DNA from: Paulownia fortunei
Lineage: Eukaryota; Streptophyta; Magnoliopsida; Lamiales; Paulowniaceae
Direction of reading: 5' to 3'
Length of the DNA: 64,000 nucleotides
Assembly (NCBI GenBank): GCA_019321725.1
Contig: CM033115.1
Location: 930,001-994,000 of the forward strand
Positions 49,793 to 62,400 of this stretch are shown piece after piece. A model generated the notes under the pieces. It was given only the letters and a program-made list of their open reading frames with translations. It was not told the DNA's origin and did no database searches. Position 1 is the stretch's first letter. Every line of letters starts with the position of its first letter. Position numbers and translations under genes: made by a program.

Positions 49793-50101
49793 ATGGATCA
49801 CATAGCAAAAATCTCTTCACAGAAAGCAGTGGTGATCTTCAGCAAGAGTTCATGTTGCATGTGCCATGCCATCAAGAGACTATTCTATGAGCAAGGGGTG
49901 AGCCCTTTGATCCACGAGCTCGATGAGGACTCCAGAGGAAAAGAAATGGAGTGGGCTCTGACGAAGCTAGGCTGCAGCCCTTCAGTCCCAGCAGTATTTA
50001 TTGGTGGAAAACTCATAGGCTCTGCCAACACCGTGATGACTCTTCAGCTCAACGGTTCACTCAAGAAGATGCTGAAAGATGCTGGAGCCTTATGGCTATA
50101 G
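49793..50101 (+). CDS. CC-type (ROXY) glutaredoxin, CCMC active site
   Basis: The protein is 102 residues from a single exon. The active site SSCCMCH lies at about residues 19-25, followed by SVPAVFIGG and IGSAN, with a complete ALWL terminus. It is the tandem sister of the gene at 47221-47529. Differences lie mostly in the first ten residues and in the middle helix ([16 protein letters not shown] versus [16 protein letters not shown]). Both are on the plus strand with similar TATA positions, so regulation may have been inherited along with the coding sequence. The start at 49793 is the first ATG that gives the family N-terminus. A TGA-factor co-regulator role is a family inference. Confidence 0.95.
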   Translation: MDHIAKISSQKAVVIFSKSSCCMCHAIKRLFYEQGVSPLIHELDEDSRGKEMEWALTKLGCSPSVPAVFIGGKLIGSANTVMTLQLNGSLKKMLKDAGALWL

Positions 50102-52140
50102 TACTGAAAATATGAATCAGAAAAGCTTTGACCTGAATATATATGGCCAAATCAATTGTACTGATTTTTTGAACTTTTTTTTTTTCTCTTCTTCCCCTTT
50201 GCTAGGCGCGGCTTTTTTTATAGAGAGTAATACTGTATGGAGGGAATCAATAGAGTCTTTCTTGTACTCTTGATCAGCAGTCTATAAACTATTGCACTAA
50301 CTCTCAGTTTTGCCTTCTGGTTTTCTTTCCTCTTTTTGCCACAACCATTTTTCTCAGGCAATAACTATATCAGCAAGCAGCTTTCACTAAAACCTTCATT
50401 GATTAACTATGAGCAACAGCTTATAAATCAGTTTTTTCTTTGATTACAGCTCTCTTTCAAGATTGTTATCAGAATGTGATTATAGTAAGAAAAGCTTTTA
50501 TTAACAACTGGACCAGCATTCCGCCTCACAATTTCTCCAATCTTTCTTTATGGTGCAAAGTCATTTTCTTTTCACTGTACTAATTGAAGAGGCTACTCAA
50601 ATCTGTTCTAGAGAATCACTGGCCAGACGCCTTATATCCGACTATGCATCACAAAGTAAACAGACAGGAACCGATAGCCTTTGGCTCACACACTCATTCT
50701 CAATCATGCCAAAATGTGAAGATTCTGAGCTATCCAGATGAATGCACAACACATGCTTTGCAATGAACTTTGAAATTCGCCAACTTCTACGTGGCTTGAA
50801 CTAAAGTGATTCTGCAAGATGATGTCATTTCTGTGAAGATATTGCAGTGTCATTTCAGTGAAGATATTGCAGTGTCATTTCAGTGAATGAATGAATATAT
50901 TCTCTGATAACAAAAACCAAACTGAACTGACACTGAATACGACATATTCTTGCAAGTGTTGTCCCATGTATGTGACCTTTCAAGACTCTTGGGGCATATA
51001 TATGGTTATGGTTTTAGTTCTTTTGCACAAAAGAAACATGTCTCCTTTGATTCCCTAAAGAAAATGCTGAGTACTCTCAAGGGAAAAAGATCAAGCCATA
51101 ACAAACTTATGCCAAAAACACCTGATTCCACCACCTCTTTGGTTAGTGATTCAGTGGCCCTGTCAGGAAAAAGATAGATTCTTTGCTCACTAAGACCTTT
51201 GTCTCCAAAAGAAGGATATGGTTCCTTCATATTCATAATTTTTAGCTATTTATAAAAGCTTGTTTTCTTGCTTTTCTTCTATGAATATATGCTTGCTCAA
51301 CAAGACCATGTACTCTACACAAAACAGTACAATAAAAGCATATTCATCTAACTAAGTGAGCTATATAGATGTGAGAAACTTGTTTACATTCTTCAAGCCA
51401 GGTAACACTGCTAAGGGTCTTAATATTGGGACTGTAACATACATATTATTGCTCAAATGTGAAGTGGGTTTTTCAAGATTTATAAAATAATAGCACCATG
51501 ACCATGTGAACAAAAAAGATCGACAACAAATTTGCTATTTGATCCAGGAGAGGACTTGGTTCTCACGCGATATTATATTATACATTTTATGTATGATCAA
51601 TTAACTTTTTTAGGTAAAAAAAAGGTACTAACTAAATGTACTTACTAATAAGGATAACTTAGTTTCGAGAGGCCCAATGACTTAATTATAAAAGACTTAG
51701 TATGACTCGACATTGATAATAGCATTTATGAATTTTAAGGCTCAATATGGACTATATATTGTATACACCAAATAAAAATTCCAATCAACAACCCTATAAA
51801 TACTCCTATTGACACCCAACCCATTTACTATTCTAAGAATTCCTAATCATTTGCTTTTTATTTTTATCCTCCTCTTGGTTCTAATTTGAGCGAAAAAAAT
51901 AACTTAATATTTTTATCGATCCCAATACATAAATACCTATATCTTAATTATTTTTCAACTCACAAATCGAGAACTCGAAATAATACTGTATCAATTTCCA
52001 TATTAAAGATCACCTTAAGAAATTTTTGAAGTCCAAATCAACACTTGCAAGAAGACTTGTTAGCATATAAGAATAGCAGCACTCAAATTATAATCCATTT
52101 CCAAGTGCCCCAGTGCACATAAATATCTACAAAATTGTTG
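50102..52140. other. Intergenic, no gene seen
   Basis: This holds the 3' untranslated region of the third glutaredoxin and then AT-rich DNA. A 25-base tandem repeat lies at 50823-50895. A 75-codon ORF at 50950-51177 begins with TTG and has no recognisable domain. Confidence 0.5.
50823..50895. repeat. 25-bp tandem repeat, about 2.7 copies
   Basis: The unit GTCATTTCAGTGAAGATATT plus GCAGT repeats with a 25-base period. The copies are nearly identical, which points to a recent expansion. Confidence 0.85.
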
Positions 52141-53301
52141 TTCATGGTGCGAAGTCGCTGCTTCACGAAATGCGACTTCATCATATCTGAAATTCGGTTG
52201 AGATGGAGAAGAAAATCACTCTCTTTTTCAAAACTCAGTGAAATAACCGTCATATTTGGTCTTCCAGGTACCCTTTTTGCCGTTTCTTTTCTATTAATTT
52301 TTTCGTGAGATTAATGATAATTTGTTGAAAATAACTGAAATGTGATGTGAAATTGTTGAACCCCGTGATAGTTTTTATTATTAAGTGCTGAGATTCCTGG
52401 AATTTTTTCATAATGAGAAATCTAGTGCTGGAATTCATGTTCATGATATTAAGTCCTGTAAAGTCACTCAATCACGATTTTTTTTCGTAATATAAGTGCA
52501 GAAGGTTGTAGAATTTGCTGAGATTAATTAGAACTACTGGAATTTGCTGTGATGGTGCTGTATATTTGCTGATTTTGGTTAAATTCCTGCTGCTGACATT
52601 CATTTATTTTGTTGTAATTTGCTGGTATAGTTTTTATTCAGGATTTGCTGAAAATATGGCGACTGGCAGTTGAATTTGCTTTAACATTGCTGAAATTCGT
52701 GGAATGTGCTGAAATTAATTGGAATTTGCTTGATATATGTTTAGTTGGGCAGACTAAGTTATATTATTTGTTCTCTTGAATTTTGTTTGTTTAGATCGAA
52801 CATTTGTTAAAAGTTATCGATATTGTTGATAAATAATTAAAAGCAAGCATAAAGCATATTTGCTTTTCCCTTCAATAAGACGATCGCGCCTTGATTTTGT
52901 TGTTATATACAATCAATTGAGCTAAGAACATATTAGGAAACTTTTGCCTCTTGGGCTAGGGCCAGTTTAGATTTTGAAGTTTATTGCCACATAGCTTAGT
53001 TGTTTTGAGTGTGATGAAGAGGTCTCTTGGGCAATAATGCATAGTAGCAGTGCATATAGTATCATGATTTGTTTAGCAAAGTCGAAATTATATTGCACAA
53101 TCATGTCTTTATTTGGGTTTTGTAGGGAACTGGGAAACTCTACATGGCCCTCCCTGTCATCAGCTCATGGAACTGTGCTATGTCGTAACATTCGAGCATT
53201 AATTATCATACTCCTTCTTTACAAACACTGTCCTCCCTTCATGAAACAATTTTAAGGTCTGTTTAGACCCACCGAGGTAGTAGTGGTTTTAGAAGAACCA
53301 T
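52141..53301 (+). promoter_or_regulatory. Upstream region of the PPR gene, possible leader intron
   Basis: A stretch near 52150-52267 ends in CTTCCAG followed by a GT donor at 52268. A TTTTAG acceptor ends at 53292, ten bases before the start codon. A leader intron between them is possible. Inside it lies a loose repeat of AATTTGCTG words (52500-52740). Both splice sites are visible; their use is inference. Confidence 0.35.
52500..52740. repeat. Degenerate AATTTGCTG short repeat
   Basis: Around nine variants of (A)ATTTGCTG(A) or TTGCTGAAATT occur at irregular spacing. The pattern is too regular for chance but too decayed for a clean unit. Confidence 0.6.
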
Positions 53302-55503
53302 ATGGCAATTGTAGTAGCATCCTCCAACCTCTTACAATTCCTCCCTGCCTCCTCCGATCCACCCTACAAACTCCTCCAAATACATCCCTCTCTTGCCCTC
53401 CTCTCCAAATGTAAAAGTATCAAAAACTTTAAGCAAATCCATTCTCAATTCATCAAATTCGGCCTTCACAACACCCAATTTGCACTAAGCAAACTAGTCG
53501 AGTTTTGCGCCGTTAGCCCTTATGGTAACCTTTCTTATGCCTTGTCAATCTTCAACTCCATTCACAATCCCAATCATGTTATATACAATATGATGATTCG
53601 TGGATATTCTCTAAGCTCTTTCCCAAGTTTAGCTCTACGTTATTATGTAAACATGTTGTTCTTTGGTCTTCAACCAAATTCTTACACATTCCCTTTTCTT
53701 CTTAAATCTTGCACAAAGCTCCTGACCGAACATACAGGAAAACAAGTTCATGGTCAGGTATTTAAATTTGGGCTTGAAGATGATGTATACGTACATACTT
53801 CACTTATTAACATGTATGCTCAGCATGGGAGTTTAGATGATGCCAGAATGGTGTTTGATAAGAGTAATTTTAGAGATGCAGTGTCTTTTACAGCATTAAT
53901 CACAGGGTACATATCGAGAGGCTATGTTGATAAAGCGCGTGAGTTATTCAATGTTATTCCCATTAGAGATGTTGTGTCATGGAATGCCATGATATCAGGA
54001 TATGCTCAAATTGGTCAGTTTGATGAGGCTTTGAGTTTGTTCCAGGAGATGAGGAAAGCGAAAGTTACTCCTGATGTAAGCACATTGTTAAGCGTTCTTT
54101 CTGCCTGCGCTCACCTGGGCGCAATTGAAACTGGACAATGGGTTCGATCTTGGATTGAAGAGCATGGGCATGAATCAAATCTTCAGCTTGTTAATGCAAT
54201 GATTGATATGTATGCAAAGTGTGGCGATCTTTACATGGCACGGAATTTGTTTGATAGTATACAAGAAAAAGATCTTGTCTCATGGAATGTTATGATTGGT
54301 GGTTATACACATATGAGCAAGTATAAAGATGCCCTAGAAATTTTTCGTCTACTGCAGCTAAATGATGTGGAGCCTAATGATGTAACTTTCTTAAATGTTA
54401 TTCCAGCATGTGCGCATTTGGGTGCTCTTGATCTTGGTAAATGGATACATACGTATGTTGAAAAGCATTATCAGGACTTTCCCAATGAGACTCTTTGGAC
54501 AAGTCTCATTAATATGTATGCCAAATGTGGAAATATTGAAGCTGCCAAACAGATCTTTTATGGTATGAAAACCAAAAGTTTAGCTTCCTGGAATGTCATG
54601 ATATCAGGGTTAGCTATGCATGGAGATGCAAGTAGGGCTATTGAGCTTTTCTCAGAAATGGCTAAAGAAGGATTCCGACCAGATGACATTACCTTCGTTA
54701 GTGTTTTATCAGCTTGTTGCCACGCAGGTTTGGTGGATCTTGGTCGCGAATGTTTTAATTCAATGATCCACGATTATAATATTTCCCCTCAATTGCAACA
54801 CTATGGATGTATGATTGATCTTTTAGGGAGAGCAGGACTGTTTGAAGAAGCAATGGAGTTGGTAGAAAGAATGGACATGGAACCAGATGGAGCAATATGG
54901 GGTTCCATTCTTGGGGCTTGTAGAATCCATAGAAATCTCGAGTTGGGTGAATATGCAGCTAAAAACCTTTTTGAACTGGAACCTGATAACCCCGGTGCTT
55001 ACGTGCTTTTGTCAAACATATATGCAGGAGCTGGCAGATGGGACGACGTAGCAAGAATAAGAACATTTCTAAACGACAAGGGAATGAAGAAAGTTCCCGG
55101 TTCCACCTCCATTGAGGTGGATAGCATAGTACACGAGTTTCTTGTCAGCGATCGAACACATCCAAAGAGCACTGAAATATATAGGATGCTGGATGAAGTT
55201 GACAGGCTTTTAGAAATGGCTGGGCACGTGCCTGACACATCTGAGGTGTACTATGATGTGGATGAAGAGTGGAAGGAAGGTGTCTTGTGTCAGCACAGTG
55301 AGAAGTTGGCAATTGCTTTTGGTTTAATCAGCACAAAGCCAGGAACAACCTTAAGGATTGTTAAAAACCTTCGAGTTTGTGGGAATTGCCATTCTGCTAC
55401 AAAGCTAATATCAAAGATATTCAATAGGGAGATCATTGCTAGGGATCGAAGCCGTTTTCACCATTTTAAGGATGGTTATTGTTCTTGCATGGACTATTGG
55501 TGA
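53302..55503 (+). CDS. OTP82: DYW-class PPR protein, OTP82-like chloroplast RNA-editing factor
   Basis: The protein is 733 residues from one intact exon, as usual for PLS-class PPR genes. An N-terminal stretch rich in Ser/Pro and low in acidic residues (about 1-25) suits a plastid transit peptide. PLS-type repeats follow (for example [20 protein letters not shown] and [20 protein letters not shown]), then E/E+ motifs and a complete DYW domain. The DYW zinc and catalytic residues are visible: HSE at 665-667, CGNCH at 693-697, CSC at 727-729 and the terminal DYW. The whole protein follows Arabidopsis OTP82 (At1g08070), including the N-terminal phrases SSDPPY and [18 protein letters not shown] text. 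OTP82 is known to edit ndhB and ndhG transcripts in chloroplasts. Orthology is a strong inference; the editing targets in this species are not shown by the sequence. Confidence 0.95.
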   Translation: MAIVVASSNLLQFLPASSDPPYKLLQIHPSLALLSKCKSIKNFKQIHSQFIKFGLHNTQFALSKLVEFCAVSPYGNLSYALSIFNSIHNPNHVIYNMMIRGYSLSSFPSLALRYYVNMLFFGLQPNSYTFPFLLKSCTKLLTEHTGKQVHGQVFKFGLEDDVYVHTSLINMYAQHGSLDDARMVFDKSNFRDAVSFTALITGYISRGYVDKARELFNVIPIRDVVSWNAMISGYAQIGQFDEALSLFQEMRKAKVTPDVSTLLSVLSACAHLGAIETGQWVRSWIEEHGHESNLQLVNAMIDMYAKCGDLYMARNLFDSIQEKDLVSWNVMIGGYTHMSKYKDALEIFRLLQLNDVEPNDVTFLNVIPACAHLGALDLGKWIHTYVEKHYQDFPNETLWTSLINMYAKCGNIEAAKQIFYGMKTKSLASWNVMISGLAMHGDASRAIELFSEMAKEGFRPDDITFVSVLSACCHAGLVDLGRECFNSMIHDYNISPQLQHYGCMIDLLGRAGLFEEAMELVERMDMEPDGAIWGSILGACRIHRNLELGEYAAKNLFELEPDNPGAYVLLSNIYAGAGRWDDVARIRTFLNDKGMKKVPGSTSIEVDSIVHEFLVSDRTHPKSTEIYRMLDEVDRLLEMAGHVPDTSEVYYDVDEEWKEGVLCQHSEKLAIAFGLISTKPGTTLRIVKNLRVCGNCHSATKLISKIFNREIIARDRSRFHHFKDGYCSCMDYW

Positions 55504-55794
55504 AATTTTGTAGCTAAGAAAGCTGGCTATCTGATATGTATAGTATGATTATAAAGGAACATATCAACATATTTTTATTGCAGTATTTTTTCAACTCGTT
55601 GATTGTAATTAATTAATTTTTGATATTTTAATATAGTGAATAATATAATTACCATTCATTTGAAAACAAATAAAAAGAAAATTGTTGGAATACTAAGATC
55701 TAACATTATACATGAATAAAGATCGAACTGATTATTTTCATATTTTTTTCCGTCACACTCTAAATTTATTTTCAAGCAAAACAAGAAATAGACT

Positions 55795-55990
55795 TTGTCC
55801 ACATGGGTATGACGTAATGGTAAGACGGTTGAAAATTAATTGAGAGTATTGGAGTTTGAATTCTGGTAACTGTTGAAACCATGAAATGTCTTTATTACCC
55901 ATTTGGTGTCTTTAACGCGATAGTTTGATGGGTGAGTTGATTTTGAACGAAGGTTCTACTTCAATCGTGTATAAATTATGATTACATCTA
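55795..55990 (+). mobile_element. SINE-like sequence with tRNA-type A and B boxes
   Basis: GGTATGACGTAATGGTAAGACGG resembles a worn polymerase III A box. About 40 bases later GGAGTTTGAATTCTGG resembles a B box (GGTTCGANNCC). This is the usual spacing of tRNA-derived SINE heads. The 3' end is not defined and there is no clear tail. It does not fold as a tRNA with complete stems. Confidence 0.5.
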
Positions 55991-57761
55991 CTTTATTTTA
56001 AAAACGAACCACAGGAACACCGTGTCTCCTATAATTAATTTGATCAACATTGGACATTTTTGTTAAAAAAAGAAAAGAAAAGAAGGCATTAATGTACTTC
56101 TTAATTATTTATCTTTTTTTTTTTTTTTGTCAATCTATCAGAATAAATAGATATTCCCTTTAAGATAAGTACGAAAGTCAAGATCTATTAAACATGATTG
56201 AAAATATAAATATGATTCCTATTGTCAAAGAACATTCTAGAATAATGAATCATCAGACAAATAGGCTCAATCTTGTCATAATAAAATTGGCCAGATATAA
56301 AAGATTAATTTGATTTTGACCCAACAAAATAAAAGAATAAAAAGAGGTAATAAAAATAAAGGCAATTCAAGAGTTTAGGCAAGTGTTAGGCCAGGACAAT
56401 CTAGGCGGCGGCCCAACAACAGTCATCCAGGTCACGTAAATTCCTAAATAAGTTAGGCCAACGGTCAATAATCTTATTTATATAATTGTTTTGGTATAAT
56501 AATATCATGATCATGATCATGATGTTTAATTATAATAAATTGGAAAATGCTATTTGTGATTTTTTGACTCATATATCGACTTTTTTTATTCTCTTTTTAT
56601 GATGCAATTATTATATTTATTTCTTTCTTGAATTATCTGATGGTAAGTCTAGCAAAACTTTTGAAAAGTTAAAAAAGTAACTTGACAAACAAAACCCTTT
56701 TTTTTTAACTACATGATTTTTATCTAAATATTTTTATAACCATAACCAAATTAACAATGTTAAAAAAAACACATTTGTTATCTTAAGAGAAATTTATATA
56801 TTGTGAATTTCTAGTTGTTGTTTTTTTATATAATTTTCACCTATAAATCTTTTGTGAAATGCAAATACTTTTCTATGCATAGTTGATATTTTTAACATTC
56901 AGGTTTGTTAAGTTCATACACTGAAAATTCTATATTTCAATTTCTTTTTAAACAAGTTGAATTTTGTATTTCTCGCAAATACTTTTTTAAATGTGCCATG
57001 AGAATTGAATTGAGTAACGATATAATTTATTTTTAGTAATATTCAATCAATACGTCATTCAAAAATAACTAATAATTGCATCACTTAACAAAATAAATAA
57101 ATTAATAGATGAAAATACTACACAAATTCGACGATTAGTAGAGATTTTCAAGTGAAATTTCTTGTTAATTCTTATATGAATGTCTTACACGTCTTTAAAA
57201 ATGGTTGCACATTACCTACACATATATTACAAGTAAAAGAAAAGGACATACATGTTCTTAAGGATTGAGAGAATGTCACACACTTTTGATGACAACTAAA
57301 TTTGAGGACTGCAGAAAGTAAGCTACTTCACACAAATAATGCCCTAGCTTAGATTAAAAATTCTATAGGATTTCCTAATAGATGGATGAAAATGCTGTCA
57401 AAAGGGCTTGGGTGGGATTTAAATTTAACCAAAAAATTAATGTTACTAGAATTTGTTAAAAATGCCAAGTTGGATTTTTTTAAGTGAGTTTTACGACTCT
57501 AGGTGGTGTGGTCTTTTTACGATCTTTATTGAATTTTTAAAACTCTTTATATACTGATAAGGTGAGTTCTTATTTTTTGTACGAACAATCTCCGAACTTA
57601 ATGTGATGATACCAATCTAATATTTAATTCAGTAATAAGATGATAGAAATGAATGTTCCAAATATAAAAGACATACTTATAAATGGTGGTAAATTGAACT
57701 ATTTATATGTGAACATCAGACGGTGTAATTTAATGTATTATGATGCATAGATCATTGGAGT

Positions 57762-57961
57762 TTTATGAGCTATGAGCTTGAAATATCACTATTGCACTTC
57801 ATGTATTTAGTTTTTAAATCTCTATTAAATTATATCATATATATAAGTAAGTCTTGAAAATTTATGAGCCAATAAGCTTAGAATATCATTATTGAACTTC
57901 GCAAACTTAGTGTTTAAACCTCTATTAAATTATATCATATATAACCAAATCTTGAAAAATC
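57762..57961. repeat. 100-bp tandem repeat, two copies
   Basis: TCTATTAAATTATATCATAT occurs at 57821 and again at 57921, and the surrounding 100 bases align throughout with about 15-20 percent differences. Confidence 0.8.
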
Positions 57962-59059
57962 ATGGTCATCTATATATGGTGAATACAACAAATGAACTAC
58001 CACAATTTACTTGGACTTGTTTGTCCTATGAGTTTATGAAAATTTATGTAAAATTCACTAGGAGGTAAGTTATAAATATATTAAAAGCATATTGTAAAAG
58101 GTATCTTTTAAAAGTGATTTGACAAGTCATCTTAGTACATTTACAATACATTGTGGACATGCATTAAAAGCATTAATGGTCATAGGTTATTATTGGCACC
58201 AAAGATTGTACCAAGCCACAATTGCACTGCCCTAGATTATTTATGGGCACAAAGTTATAAAATTGGTGTTTTCAACTATTGAATTGTAATTTCCATTTTA
58301 AAATGAATTTATAACAAAAGTCCAACCTTGAAATTTATTATATAAATAAATTTCTTTATTGAGTAATTTACATGAATCATATCAAAAAAATAAAAATAAA
58401 AAATCTTAATATATTTTGTATATTTTGAATTACATTGATTTATTCTTTTAGATTAAACTCGAGTTCATTATATGCATATTAGGTTCAATTGTATATTTCG
58501 AACTTACACCCAATAATTTGGCAGTTTTAAATCGATCATATTATGCCAATCTAAAAATGATGCATAAAAGTCTCATATGAATATTGTCAGAAAAACTCGT
58601 GATATTGGATTACTTATTGAGGTAAATATGCAATATTTGCAAGTTGAGGGGAGCCAAATTAGTGTATAGTCAAAGTATTTAAACAAAAACAATACTTTTT
58701 AAAAAGGGTGCACAATTTAGTCAAAACATTTTCACTTTTGCCCCCCATCCCCTCAACTCCCCCACCCCCCACCCCAAAAAAGGCATGTGTTAGTTAAATT
58801 TGAAACAAAGGTGAATTTGTTACAAAAAAATTTCCCTTCTACACATCAACACAATTACAGTTATGCCCCTAAACATGTAGTTAATTCCATCCAGGCCCCC
58901 TAAATAGTTTACACATGGATCAACACACTTGCACAGCTCCAAGAGGATTATGCAGACAAGATATTCACCTAATTTCGCTGTTACAAAATTTAAAATTACC
59001 GAAAAAGATAATTCCTCCTTTTTTGACTTTCACCACTATCATATTTCTTTATTTCCACA

Positions 59060-59066
59060 TATAAAA
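59060..59066 (+). promoter_or_regulatory. TATA box of the PBL27-like kinase
   Basis: TATAAAA precedes a CT-rich leader. Transcription would start near 59090, giving a leader of about 345 bases with upstream ORFs. Confidence 0.7.
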
Positions 59067-59251
59067 CCCCACACCCCATCGAGCAGCATAATTATTTTTT
59101 CTATAATATTTATTGATTTTTTTTTCTTCTTCTTCAACTTTTCTCTCTTTCTTTACCTTTCTCTTGAAGAATCAAGATTTTCTTCGATTTGTTGATCTGC
59201 TTTTGTCTTAAAACGATCAGTGTGCTGATCTCAAATCTTGAGCTAATTGGG

Positions 59252-59391
59252 ATGATAGATGAGAGTTGCTTATGGCTAAAAATCTCTCGAAGAAACTTCA
59301 AAAATTGGATTTTTATGAGATGGGCTGCTTTGAAAAGCTGGGAAAACACTGTTGATGTTGATAGCTTGTGTGCATGAAAATATACATATAG
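59252..59391 (+). other. Three upstream ORFs in the kinase leader
   Basis: The first AUG after the predicted transcription start opens a 41-codon ORF (59252-59377). A second (59272-59355, 27 codons) overlaps it in another frame, and a third (59374-59391) has five codons. All end before the main start at 59437. They could limit translation of the kinase unless the leader is spliced or initiated further downstream. The ORFs are seen; their effect is inference. Confidence 0.5.
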
Positions 59392-59436
59392 ATATAGAGA
59401 GGGATTTTTGAGGTGGGTTCATTGTTTTGAGTTGAT

Positions 59437-62400
59437 ATGGGTGGGTGTTTTCCCTGCTTTGAATCATCAAAGAAGGAAGGAAATAGTAATAACAGTAGTA
59501 ATGGAGTGAAAGAAGTGGCAAAAAAGGAGTCTTTTAAAGAAGGTTCAGCTGCTCACTCTAATAGCCATGTGAATAGAGTGAGTTCAGGTACATAATTTAG
59601 CATTACCTTTTTTTTTATGTTTATTTAATTTCATTTTGGGGATTGATAAGTGTGGCTGAATGTCTTGAGTTTGAGTTGTTATGCTTGGTTTGTTTGTTTT
59701 CTTGTGATGGCATGATAGGGAGATCTATTCTTTTTCTTGATCTGTGGTTTTTCCAATTTTGGTGATTTTGATGAATTTGAGTTAAGATTATGGTTTTTGA
59801 ATCATAGAAAAAAAATGTTTGTTGGTTAGTTTGATTCTTATTTTGTTTGTAGTTTAATAATCCAGCAACTCATGGTTCATTTGTTCCACTTTTTTAACTT
59901 TTTAGTGTAAATCTGCGTTTATTTGAGGTTCTAAAGATGTGTTATCATTTTGCTGGTTTTGAACTTAACCCAGATTCTTTTTGAATATCATAGAAAAGAA
60001 TGCATAACACTCCTGTTGGTTAACTAAAGAATAATTTCCGAAACTTAGTTTTCATCATCTATCAGAGAGGTGGAAAGAGTAGTGCCAATGACTAATTAGT
60101 AGTTGGAAACTTGGAACACCAGAGGATTTGGTATGCATCTATTCAACATTGCACAAGTAGGCGAACTAAGGCATTATTGGAATGTAATTGCACCGAGATC
60201 TTGAATTAATTTTGAAATTGTTAAAGGCAGATCAAGGATGTAAAGTGAGAAAACAGTGCACAAGTGTTCAAGCTTCGTTTTATAAAATAAATTCTTTTTT
60301 CCATTGTACCAAAATGTCTTGATTTTTCACAAATTCCATATCACTCAAGCCTTTTTAAAAAGTATCCTGTATTCTTACTCTTATGGCATTTACCTTTTGT
60401 TTTCTAGATAAATCAAGAGCTCGGAATAGTAGTGATTCTAAGAAGGAAGCAGGAATCCCAAAAGAGCCAACAGCGCATATTGCTGCACAAACATTCACAT
60501 TTCGTGAGCTTGCTGCAGCAACGAAGAACTTTAGACCAGAGTGCTTGCTTGGTGAAGGTGGGTTTGGACGAGTTTATAAAGGCCGGCTGGAAAGCACGGG
60601 ACAGGTAGATTATATTCATTATAATTGAAATCATCAAATTATTAGATTAATGCCTTTCTCCCTGTGTTTGGTTTGTTATCTGAATAAAAAAAAAAAAAAA
60701 ACTGTTATGATGTTGCATTTTTTATTTCAAAAAATGATTGCAATGCTCTTAGGAATTATAATCAGTATGCTGAATCACTATTGGAAAATGTTTACTTATG
60801 CAGGTGGTTGCAGTTAAACAACTTGACAGGAATGGCCTTCAAGGGAATAGAGAATTTTTAGTGGAGGTTCTCATGCTTAGCCTGTTACACCATCCAAATC
60901 TTGTCAACTTGATAGGATATTGTGCTGATGGCGACCAACGTCTTCTTGTTTATGAGTACATGCCATTGGGATCTCTAGAAGATCATTTACATGGTTAGTC
61001 GTGCAGTTAAAACACCCATCTGTATTTTCTTCTTCAGAATTCTTGTTTATCATGGCAATTGTATTAGTTGACCAGAATTGTTGAACAAGTTACTAATAAC
61101 AACTCTATTATTGTACTGCAATTGGTGCGCTTTGCCACCTTAACACTCTTGGGGATGTGACACAGTGTTTGGATAATTGTGCAATGTCTTAATCAAATGC
61201 CTAGTGGCTAGTGGCATGATCAAAGCCGATGATTGTATATAAGTTAGATTTCGATAATATATTTGTTTATGAATATTCTTATGTTTTAAGCACCCCACCA
61301 ACCGGATAACGACAAGATATTGTTAGTGTAAATAAAGAGAACCCTGAATCAGTAATGATTTTTGGGAGGAAATTATTCTCTGTTTGCTTGCATATGTCAC
61401 ATCTGCTTTTTATTTCTGTTGCTGATTATCTATTCTTCTCTTCTAGGCTATGTTTGTATTTGAATATCATGTACACTTCATGAGTTTTCTTGTCTATAGG
61501 CAATAGACCTAAATATTTGCATGAATTACCATACTAAACATTATTTGCATTGGTTGTAGGAGTAATTATTTTTCTCTCTTAAGAAATTTACATATTTGGT
61601 CCTTCATCTTTGCCTCTAATTCAATTTTAGTTCCTTTGGTTCGTCCCTCATCAAATTGGGACCATATTTCCATTTTAAAACAGAAAAGGCTCTGGTCATT
61701 TGAAATTCACTAAATCCTGACGGACACGAGCATTGAAAACATTACAATTTTGGTGCTTTAAGTTTGAACTATGTATGTTTTGATCCCATAAGTTTGAACT
61801 TTTCGCGATTTTAGTTTCTTGCACATGGTGCAACTCCATTCACAATTACAAGGACAGTTGAGGCATGGATTTGTTGAAAAATAGGAAGGTTAAGGACTAA
61901 TCTTCATGAGCATTTGTATCAGATGAACTGAAATTGAATTAGTGGCAAAGACGAGGGACTAAAAATGTAACTACCCCTTTCTTTTACATAATATGAGAAG
62001 GTTAAGTGAAAAAAGATGTAGAACACAGATGTTAAAATCTACAGAGACTACATTATGTCGTTTTGGTGTAATTAGAGTTTTATCTTGAAAAACACATTAG
62101 AGGTCTTCAGATTATGCAAATCATGTATCAAAGCATTTTTCAGTTTTGTTGAACTATAACTCGTTGACCATTTAGAGCATTCGAAAATATATATGTTTTA
62201 CAGATACATAAATACTTTAGAGTACAAATGATCTTAATACAAGTGAAGCTGCTTGGCAATGTCCCTGATGCTACGTCAATTATCATGTCATTTTCCGTGG
62301 AGAGCACCTTAACCACTGCATTTTTATGTGTGAAATGGGATGTGCACAGCAATAGTTTTACACTTCCCTTAGTGCTGGTTGGTTGGCATGCAACAGTAGT

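Larger units (their letters stand above)
55504..59040. other. Intergenic between PPR and kinase genes
   Basis: This AT-rich spacer holds a SINE-like element (55795-55990), a repeated ATGATC stretch at about 56503-56523, a 100-base tandem repeat (57762-57961) and a C-rich tract (58741-58775). No gene was seen. Confidence 0.5.

Noticed and set aside
49693..49890. Upstream ORF overlapping the third glutaredoxin
   Set aside because: It begins with TTG, not ATG, and is out of frame with the family protein.
50950..51177. 75-codon ORF after the third glutaredoxin
   Set aside because: It has a non-ATG start, no recognisable domain, and sits in AT-rich spacer.
55800..55880. Possible tRNA gene
   Set aside because: A and B boxes are worn and the stems do not pair; a SINE head fits better.
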